The notes below the pieces were generated by a model. It did no database searches. It was not told the DNA's origin and saw only the letters and a program-made list of their open reading frames with translations. 64,000 bases of DNA from Erysipelotrichaceae bacterium (GTDB lineage Bacteria > Bacillota_I > Bacilli_A > Erysipelotrichales > Erysipelotrichaceae), in assembly GCA_017432885.1 (NCBI GenBank), contig JAFRIE010000014.1, positions 124,001-188,000 on the forward strand. The letters run 5' to 3'. Position numbers and translations under genes: made by a program. Shown in pieces: positions 11,201 through 18,700 of this stretch (positions are counted from its first letter, which is position 1; each line of letters starts with the position of its first letter).

Positions 11201-12515
11201 AATATGTAGCCGGTGAACCGCCAGTCGCAAAATTCACGCCATCGCTGTAAAGATAGTTCACACCGCTGTTGGTCGTCAGGTTGTTCGGCCATGCATCGTT
11301 GTTGCCTGCCGAGTTTGCCCAGACGATATCGACGTCAGTCAGACTGTCGAGGATATCCTTGTAGGTCGTGTTGTATACGAAACCGGCATTGCTGGAGCCT
11401 AAGGACAGGTTGACGGAATCCGCGCCCAGTACGATCGCGTCTTCGATTGCTGCAAAGTAGTCGGAATCATAGGCACCGCCGCCTCTGCCGAATACCTTCA
11501 TGACCAGAAGCTGAGCATCCGGTGAGTTACCGTGCGTTCTTACTGCTTCAATCGCATCCTGTATTCCTTTGTTCGATACGCGGATATACTTGTTGGCAGC
11601 TGCGATACCGGCAACGTGCGAACCGTGTTCACCCTGTGTATCGTTTATGTGGGTAACGTTGTAGTTACGGTCTACATAGTTGAATGCATAAGGAACCTTG
11701 GTGTTCAGATATGCGCTTGATCCATTTCCGCTCGCTCTTTGTGCGGCATTCAGATCACGCCATACGCTGATCACGTCGTCTTTATCCATCAGATCGTAGA
11801 CTTTGCCTTCATAGATCTCGATCTCGCTGATAGCAACTTCCAGAGCCTTTCCGTCGAACGACTGGTGGTCAATATCCAAGCCGGTATCGACGATCGCGAT
11901 CTTGCTTCCGGCGCCGGTATAACCTGCCGCCCAGGCATAGTTGGTAGAAGTCATGTCGGTTGCTACGGACATGTTCGGCTGATCAGGAAGGACTTCATCC
12001 TCCTGCGGAGAATACTGATTTTCAATGAAAACATCCTTGACACCGTCAAGGGCTTTGATTTCATTGATTTTTTCTGCCGGAATGTTGGCCGAAATGATAT
12101 TGGCAGCCAGAGTCAGATTCCAGACAACATCAAGTTTTTCACCGTTAAGAACATCTCTGCTGATCACTGCAGCAATATCATCCTGCGTCTCTTTCAGAGA
12201 TTCACGATAAGATCTTGCGGCTGGATCAAGAGAAATGGCTTCTTTTGAATAGCCGTTTTCAATCGTGGATTTTCCTTCCAGAAGAATGGAAGCACGGACT
12301 ATTCCAGTCAATGTTTCTTTTGATTCTCCCGTAACATCTGTCTTGTTCAGAAGACCGGCAATCACATCGGGATCGTTTTCAACGACTTCCCATGACAGTA
12401 CCACATCGCCTTCTTCTTCACCTTCTGCTCTAACAACGTTTGCTGTAAAGACAGAAGAAAAAAGAAGAACAAGAACAAGCAACATTGAGAAAATCTTTTT
12501 CCCAAAATCTTTCAT
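5202..12515 (-). CDS. Giant secreted subtilisin-like (S8) protease with dockerin-, cohesin-like and tandem C-terminal repeats
   Basis: This 2437-residue protein starts at ATG 12515 behind GAGGGGAG. It has a signal peptide (1-30), a propeptide-like region and an S8 domain with Asp210, His297 and Ser666 (GTSMASPQLAG), interrupted by a protease-associated-like insert. Further on are a dockerin-like calcium loop near 888-901 (DADLNGDGAITTYDAY), a Big_2-like domain (about 1282-1359), a WD/propeller-like region (about 1360-1660), a cohesin-like domain (about 1680-1763) and one Listeria-Bacteroides repeat (about 1793-1853). Seven tandem YNGK...DYTVxYKNN...GNY repeats (1877-2437) finish it. There is no LPXTG motif or terminal membrane helix, so it is released or held non-covalently. 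All three catalytic residues are intact, so activity is expected. It has its own promoter and terminator and is a tandem duplicate of the gene at 1-4984. Confidence 0.96.
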   Translation of the reverse strand: MKDFGKKIFSMLLVLVLLFSSVFTANVVRAEGEEEGDVVLSWEVVENDPDVIAGLLNKTDVTGESKETLTGIVRASILLEGKSTIENGYSKEAISLDPAARSYRESLKETQDDIAAVISRDVLNGEKLDVVWNLTLAANIISANIPAEKINEIKALDGVKDVFIENQYSPQEDEVLPDQPNMSVATDMTSTNYAWAAGYTGAGSKIAIVDTGLDIDHQSFDGKALEVAISEIEIYEGKVYDLMDKDDVISVWRDLNAAQRASGNGSSAYLNTKVPYAFNYVDRNYNVTHINDTQGEHGSHVAGIAAANKYIRVSNKGIQDAIEAVRTHGNSPDAQLLVMKVFGRGGGAYDSDYFAAIEDAIVLGADSVNLSLGSSNAGFVYNTTYKDILDSLTDVDIVWANSAGNNDAWPNNLTTNSGVNYLYSDGVNFATGGSPATYSNTMSVASVDNDGFTGASMVLDGYNIYYTETSGYGNPALTTIGGDYEFVFVDGPGVGDNDYNNNVFAKLGRDVVAGKIAFCRRGDSSFFAKANAGAQQGAAAVIIVNNQPGTISMNLSGYNYHVPVVSITQNDGAIVLNSAEQHETDDGTVYYTGSITVGDAVGTIQYHSDFFTMSDFSSWGTPGNLGIKPEITTPGGNIYSVFGYNQGTTGDMVGGHDQYEMMSGTSMASPQLAGIVGVMAQYIRETGLDTQAQRLDLTRRGLIQSLLMSTATPLIEEDSGSYYSIMKQGSGLANVENAINSDIVILMESTAVNGEARKDISAYAKDGKVKAELGDDPERTGKYTVEFTLNNITKNKHYFDLNGEFFTQDLFEYYTFDESADMIVDENGDPIISTYLDTWTVGLNPTMTWYINDTKFVPNAEYDFDGNPASFDDKDAKAILDAVVAGDVSALSEDADLNGDGAITTYDAYLALRLANEAATEVPAYGTVNVRVDIDFGDELDEYDDNGAYVEGYLFVKEKDSEEGAMGIDHSIPVLGYYGSWTDPSMIDIGSVLEYEYGLEYRAPYMSNPIALGSNAYNAQTFTYTDGSSNYVLGGNPVDGALETYAGTDEEPFIPEYREERNAFSNDYTLRGVNYSLVRNAAGRRIDVADENGNPIPGTAVYGAGEYAAYYYQSTSGTSWRTTSSSLNYGRSLASIPEGSNVVIRFSAAPEYYQDENMEITWDDVKPSMEIPVMIDNTAPVFDAVFGDRVEDGVMLALSLSDNGYLAGLFVMDETGNNIMKAYGPREDEKTGRRDSQKYIVNLDGNVPDHLLVVAFDYASNATSVEINLNTEELENDIGITLDQHSATSVVGNSIRLSASFSPWGLTDQGIIWTSSDESVAVVDGNGLVTGVGEGTAVITAAAHADDSKTDTCTVTFIVIDRELNGFVWDENGDVWFSEFNTSSLPAYTKLSDNLRMPLASATYAEDGKLYVVSFDSEEWTSVLYTMEEDTFELTEIGESEFGFMDIAAAPHLGGNKILAIYGPYVLVVNRTTGQYEGAFDLTNYTGGNYLVGIAYQTSAVSGRYTYDYVYILDEAGTIYRAGYRLNGTQISQQRPTVIKRTGITVDVPFFQSLYYDGTDAYWSRYSEAENDVDIVFVQNIARGNSAVVYNLGSFADNVWPVGGLFNVTEKQIIGLNNVVETDEIDENNEDLALESINPIVPLPSSGKLNAVSGSAVTKIGREDIKTDVIPTEDDETEVSVLLKADGTVVTADGTLVTHNGLLEVAYDTNKLELKEVVSTLRYYAVNDSQRGKVVFGFIDLNGVPEDEVVAKVIFKTYTEDPAAVTITELEKDGNTEAADPIEIEIDTVKYFDVTFDSAGGTPVASQRVKFGEKAVEPEAPEKDNFVFLGWFNGEELYDFDTPVTEALVLTAEWKELDWGDVLPKDRPADPDQIPDGIWTSELVDLTYNGKAQTQEFRVYDGKTMLKEGTDYTVVYKNNVKAGTATVTITGKGNYKGKIVKTFEIKPLDAGYDSEVFVLPNVSTFVYNGKVQKPVLEIFYNGTKLKVNTDYVVEYVNPNSKEVGEYEYTVVFKGNYYGSRTNDYEIVKEGKIISNMKISKPADMTYTGEKLTPAIVIKDGTKTLIAGENIDDANCDYIVVYVENVNVGMGYVIIAGLNDYSGVAIRYFNIKPAKLTAATTQVSGLPTSVEFCGEVKPEAVLTRDNTVLEEGVDYTVTYKNNAKVGTATVTFKGIGNYTGSFSKTFKITPATNVSASAIFDQPYEKGGCKPDVMIRDPNRDFYHLENGKDYTLTYKNNTKLGKATVTAKGKGNYSFTLEFGFNIVAGNVADATMTAADKAFANKKNAYKTTVTLTDTNGKKLVAGTDYEKTLEYFYAETGAPVGADDIPVAGTTISVFAFGKGNYTGSAYAEYRIVKAVINKAKVTIPVQSYTGRPVTLSKDDITVKVGTTVLGADDYEIVSYSNNVAKGTATVVLKGVGEYGGTKTVTFKIAEKLFN
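5205..6885 (-). repeat. Seven tandem Ig-like protein repeats at the protease C-terminus
   Basis: Seven units of about 75-90 residues follow one another. Most carry a Tyr-x-Gly-Lys-like opening, a central DYTVxYKNN and a closing GxGNYxG...FxI, as in the MBG/YGX-type repeats of secreted Gram-positive proteins. They probably form a stalk or adhesive tail. The units have diverged in DNA, so this is not a recent expansion. Confidence 0.75.
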
Positions 12516-12566
12516 TTTCTACTCCCCTCTATATGAATATTAGATAGGCTACTTCATAATAATAAA

Positions 12567-12596
12567 ATTTTAATATATTTTAGATACTCTTTACAA
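12567..12596 (-). promoter_or_regulatory. Promoter of the 2437-residue protease
   Basis: The -35 TTGTAA (12591-12596), 18-base spacer and -10 TAAAAT (12567-12572) match the block in front of the paralogous protease. The leader contains the strong ribosome site GAGGGGAG just before the start. Confidence 0.6.
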
Positions 12597-12676
12597 CCAA
12601 AATGATTACTTCCTAATAGTTTTTCATTCAGTTTTTTTCATTCTTTGAAAATTTTTACATGAAATAATCGATAAAG

Positions 12677-12704
12677 AAAAAACGGCAGATGAACTGCCGT
12701 TTTA
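12677..12704 (-). terminator. Rho-independent terminator after the multidomain binding protein
   Basis: AAAACGGCAG and CTGCCGTTTT form a ten-base stem around a five-base loop, ending in a U-run on the minus strand. It lies about 40 bases past the stop of the gene at 12743-20785. Confidence 0.85.
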
Positions 12705-12742
12705 TAAATGTTTTGTTCGGATATTACAGGGCAACAGAAGCT

Positions 12743-15700
12743 CTACCCGCCATAATAATCGTCCACATTCTCTGCGGTTACGATGACATAAGGGATATAG
12801 TTGATCCTGTTTTGAATGGTTCCACCATTCATCAGTGTAATCACGGAATCGCAGGCGGCAACTGCCTGGCAATGTGAATCGTTGATTACCGTGCCGGTTA
12901 AACGTCCTTCACTTATAGCCGCATAAGCTTCCGTCAATCCGTCTATACCGACAACATAGATATCGGTTCCTACTGTCAATCCGGCTTCTTCTACCGCCTC
13001 TATGGCTCCCAAAGCCATGCCGTCATTGTTACAGAAAATAACCTCAATTTCTGATCCATATGAATTTAAGGCATCTTCAACAAGGGTTTTGGCTAAACTC
13101 TGTGCCCAATAGCCTTCTTCCTGATAGAGGCAGTTTGCTTGCACGCCACGGTCCGTCAGATAAGCAACGGATTCCTCGGTCCTGTATTGCGCGTCGCCAT
13201 TTTGCGCATCGCCCATGATCATCACGTATTGTACCGTTCCATCGCTATTCAGATCGCCATGTGCCGGCAGATCATAAACGATCTGTCCCTGAGCCGAACC
13301 GGCACCTCTGGCATCCACTCCAACGTAGCACATATTTCCGGAATACTCATAATCCTGATACATTCTGTTGATAAATACTGTCGGGATTCCTGAATCCTGA
13401 ATCATGTCTGCCAAATCGGTAGTAGAAGCATCGACCGGCTGAACGATCATGCCGTCATAATCCTGTGCTATGAAATCTTCGATCTGGGCAGTCTGAATTT
13501 CGGCATCAGCCTGTCCATTCACAAACTCAACTTCATATGTATGGTCCGGATCTGTGCTGTTGAGCTCCTCGATGTAATCGTTGATGTATTGCATATAGGA
13601 GATCATGAAATTGTCATCAAAATTATAGATGGCTGCACCGATCTTTCGGACTGAGTTGCTTTCTTCTTTGTGGACAAAGGTCACTGAAGCGGATTTCTTG
13701 CTTCCGTCCTTTGTAGTAACAGTAATCTTGACGCTGCCTTTTACACCGGTAAATGTTACTAAACCGGTAACATCAACGGTTGCAATTGCACTGTTGGATG
13801 TCGTCCAGTCTACCTTCCAATCAGCACCGTTTGGGAATACGCTGTAGTACAGCTGATAGGTTTTTCCTTCATCCTGTGCCGTTTCAATCGTTGCATTGGC
13901 AGGGAGTTCACTTATGTCTTTATCCCTTATGATAATCAACGAAGTCAATGGACGAACCAGTACTTCATACGAACGTGCAACGCCTGATCCATCCTTTGCC
14001 GTAGCGGTAATTGTCACATTAGAAGCTTCAGTTACCTTCTTGGCAGTTACTTTTCCTGACGATACGGTAGCAATACTTGTATCCGACGAAGTCCAGATAA
14101 GAGCTTTACTGTCAGCTTCTTCCGGGAAGACCTCGGCAGTCAGCTTAATGGCCTTTCCGGCAACTACCTCTGTCGGTCCGTCAATTTCAATTCTCTTTAC
14201 GAGCTTGGCGATGTTCAAAGTAACGACAGCGCTCTTTCCGGAACCGTCGGCAGCCTTGGCTGTGATCTTGACTTTACCTTTTGCACCAGTTAACGTAACT
14301 TTACCATTTTCATCAACGGTTGCCAGTTTAGCACTTGAAGAAGTCCATGTTACAGCCTTGGATGCTTCGATTGGCTCGGTAGAAGCACTGAGCTGCAGTT
14401 CCAATGTATCTTCAGGATCTACACCTAGAATGCTTCCAGTGACATCTATTCCTCCCTCTTTAAAGATATTGACCTTAGTGGTAGCCTCCTTGACTGTTAT
14501 CACATAATCGCCAGAAATATCCATAGTATCCTTTGCATAGGCTTCAATGACAGCTGTTTCGCCTGCTTTCGCAGTCTTCTTAACAGTCACCTTTCCTCCT
14601 GATACGGCTACGTTCGAATTACTAGAGTACCAGACAAGAGCCTTGCTGGCGGCATCTTCCGGGAAGACCTCGGCGGTCAGCTTGATGGACTTGCCGATTG
14701 CCACTTCGGTAGGACCCGAAATAACAACGCCATCTACCAGCTTGGCGATATTCAAGGTAACAGCTGCGCTCTTTCCGGAACCGTCGGCAGCCTTGGCGGT
14801 GATCTTGACCTTTCCCTTTGCTCCGACAATCGTCACTTTGCCGTTTTCATCCACTGTCGCCAGTTTGGTGCTGGAAGATGTCCATGTTACGACATCAGAA
14901 GCATCTGCCGGTGCAGTAAACGCGTATAACTGCAGCTCCGGAGTATCTTCCGGATCTACCGGGAGCGTCTTTCCGGCATAGTCTACGCCATTGTATTCGA
15001 TTGCGATTGATGATACGGCAGGTACTACAGTCAGCTCGATTGAACCCTGGATTCCTGATCCATCCTTTGCCGTAGCAGTGATCGTCACATGTGAAATCTC
15101 GGTGACTTTCTTGGCCGTAACTTTACCCGATGATACGGTGGCAATGCCTGTATCCGAAGAAGTCCAGACAAGAGCCTTATTCTTGGCAGTGGCAGGCAGA
15201 ACTTCAGCGACAAGAGTTATTGATTTACCGGCTGCGACTTCAACAGAAGGAGCAGACAGGTTAATCTCTTCTACCATATAATTGGTGATCGTTACCGGAA
15301 TCGTATCAACATACTCGTTTCCTTCGATCTGCGCGGAAAGATAGACCGTACCGGACTTCTTTGCCGTCAGATTGCCTTCAGCATCAACAGTCGCCAAATT
15401 TTCGTCGTCCACAGACCAGATGACGTTCTGTTCCGTATTTACAACAAACTGAAGCGTATCACCTGCCAGCATGTCAGCTGAGGAAACCGTAATGAATGGG
15501 AAATCCATGGTTCCTGCATCATAAGGATCATAATCATAGGATTTGATAAATACATGACGATTATTACCTGAGAACTGAGACAGATACTCTCTAGGAACGA
15601 CAACCTGCTGGTTTTCTTCATCATATCTGACCTTTTCGAAGAAAACATTTTCGTACTGATTGTCATTATTATAAAGAGTTTCCATAAAATTACCGTTTTC

Positions 15701-18700
15701 TTCGTAAATCTGGATATAAGATACAAGCATCTTTGTAATAAGGCCATCTTTATTGACCATTTGCCAGCTGACAATACCTCGTAAATAATCTTCATTTCCT
15801 TCGGAAGTGATAATTAGGTTCCCATCAGCGTCTAATGCTGCGGTTACAGTACCTGGTGCTGGAGCATTCTTTACTCCCTTCACAAGCGTTACAGGATAGC
15901 TGGTTTCTCGATACATATACGGCCTTAAATACAACGTGTAATCACCGCTCTTTAATCCAAGATCATCGTATTTAATTGTTATTCTGCCTGAACTGTATTC
16001 TGCTTGAATAAGAGTAATTCCGCCGCCTTTATTATTGTGTACAACGTACTCCGCCCATGGATTATCGATAGGTACAAAAGAAAGACTTCCGCCGTCAGTT
16101 CCTTTATCATAATCGGTTATTGCATATAATGCTTTTAGCCAGTTATTATCTGAAGAAGAGATCACCACATCGCCGTTTTCTTCAACCGTAACCAAAAGAT
16201 CATCCGGGATATTTGGATTACACAGATTATTCAACGAAACAGGTAAAGCAACATCTTCATATCCTGGTGCACGCAACACTATGGTCGCCTCGTTAGTATT
16301 GTAGACATGCATCTTAATCAGCTGCTGCTTCTTCATTGTAATCTTGGTCTTGGTGGAAGCCAGGGTATAAGAAGTATAGTGATATGTTTCTTCGCCATTG
16401 AAATACTCTCTGGAGTTAGTATAGCCTGGACTGCAGTCATCGCCGATAAGTACCATGATACTGCCACCTTCGGTATGCCTCTCTTCATGATCACCGTGAT
16501 ACCATTTGCTTTCCGCTGCCAAAGCTTCCATGTATTTCTTGTCATTGCAGGTAATAATCAAATCACCCTTTGAACAGGTAACTTTTACTTCAGCGGTTCT
16601 TTCTATCGTGTAGCCGCTTAATGTCAGATTTTTAGTGATGGTTCCATAATCATCAGCATGGAATTCAATGTAATAATTTCCATCTAACAAGCCCATCAGA
16701 TCGTCTTTGTATATGACCGCTTCATTTCCTGAAATATGTAATACATCTTTTGGCCTGTCGTAATATTCAATCTGGTCATCTTCAAGCATCCTTGTAAATA
16801 AAATATCATTAATTGCATTAAACCAGTCAGGATCGTCGCAAGAAATAATCAAGTTACCATTTGTGTCGACTTCGATATTTACATCAGGAGCTTGTTTCTT
16901 CGCGTGCTGTAATAATACTTCCATAATAATGGTGTCAGGTTCGTATCCAGATACAAAGATCTGAACTTCATTAAGCCCATTCATGATGTCCACCTGAATA
17001 ATAGCGGCATTCGTTATCACAAGCTGATTCAACTCATTGATATAAATGCTTTCGCCAAAATCCTGGCTGATAGACCAGAAAGCATTTCCATAATCTCTGC
17101 CTGGACTGATAAAGCTGATAAAGCTGTCAGAATTATCCTTTCCATAATAGAGGTCTTCAATGTATCCGATGAAATTTACATCTGTTGGATCTTCGCTGCT
17201 GATGATAACATCTCCTTCATCTGTTTCGGTAATGATCAGCTGCGGAGCTTCCTTTGTTAGGTTTTCCGGAAGGACGATGTACTGTCCTTCGGTTTCAGGG
17301 TTACTATAGTAGTTTTGATATCCATATGTTTCAAAACCAAAATAATACTTGCTTCCGGCAGATGTCGATAATCCGTTATTAATCAGGAATCGAGTTAAAA
17401 CTTTTCTACTGACATAAAGATATTTTTCCACTGAATTATCAAACGTTCTTAATTCAAAATAAGTATCATCCCAATTTTCATGCGCAATATTCTGCAACCA
17501 GCAGGAATTGCCTGTCTCATCATTGTAAAATACCAGTTTGCTTCCGGAGACAAAATTATCGTACTCGTTCTTGATTGCCGGCTTGCATGCAGCTTCTACC
17601 CAGTAATTCAAAGAACCGTCTGTGTTGTCAGCCGCTCTTATTATCAGGTTGCAGTCATCATCAAGCTCTGCGAAAACTTCAAATCCGTCCGGTAATGCTT
17701 CATTGGCGTATTCCCGAGTCTGGAGATGAAGGACGGTGTCTTCACTGTTGTAGTAGTCCTCATATCCGTAGACAATAACAACGGTCCGATAATCTACTGT
17801 TTCTGAATTATAGATACCGGATTCCATGACGATTTCTAAAGGAATATATGTATACATCCCATCCGAAGACAGACGGATTTCATCATAACGATAATCCTCT
17901 CCTCCGTCTTCGTTAATCATGCCGTCATTTGAAGCGAAAAGATCGCTGGCAGAACCGTCATTGTTATGATTGATATCTATAAAACTTCCTTGGACGTATT
18001 TTCCATCCGGAAAAACAGAATAATCCCATACATGAGGGTGAGTCATTGCCGTCAGATAGTCCAGTTCTTCCTGTCCAGGATCATCAAAATAGAATCTGAT
18101 GCCTTCCGGGGTTTCCATGACCTTCAAACCGACAGGCGTCTTTTTGCAGGCGTTTAGACCATCTATTTCAACAGTAATGCTTGAATAAGAATCTGTTGCC
18201 GGGAAACTGATTTCAACACTTTCCTGTGAACTAGGTACATTATTCGCAAGCAATCCCTTATAAAGAACGATTATTTCAGAAACGTTGCCCTCACTGTCTC
18301 TACTGAAACGAATATAGTCCTCATCGCAATTTGTTCCAAATTGAAGAGTATGATTAAAGACTGTAATTCGATCGCTTGTTATTTCACCCATTTCATTCAG
18401 CCATTGCTGTTCTTTTGATGTTATCAGAAGATTTTCGCTTACCGGATCCTGATATATTGAAACCTCAGCGGTCTGTTCTTCCTGATGGTTTATCGTATGG
18501 GTACTAACCGGCATCAGATAGCATTTAGAAAGGAAATAAGCCTCCGCTTCTGCAACCTTACTTAACGCTGCATCATATTCTGTTATCTCTTTTGCTTCAT
18601 CCAGCATCGTAAAGAACGTATCGACACCCAATGATTCCATCAGAGGATCATTATAACCGTTGATACCCATTTTATTCAGATAATAATCCATACAGTTGTA

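Noticed and set aside
11739..12248. 169-codon plus-strand open frame
   Set aside because: It lies wholly opposite the propeptide and catalytic Asp region of the protease; the protein has no family features.
1..12515. Cellulosome component, from the dockerin and cohesin-like signals
   Set aside because: The proteins are proteases, and no glycoside hydrolase, scaffoldin or carbohydrate-binding module for cellulose is nearby.
13896..14981. Long plus-strand open frames (203 and 144 codons) opposite the Big_2 block
   Set aside because: Low-complexity Ser/Ala/Val-rich shadows produced by the repeated Ig-like coding sequence.
13670..15496. Regular DNA repeats that might be a CRISPR or tandem-repeat locus
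   Set aside because: The repeats are in frame, about 250 bases long, and translate to Big_2 domains.
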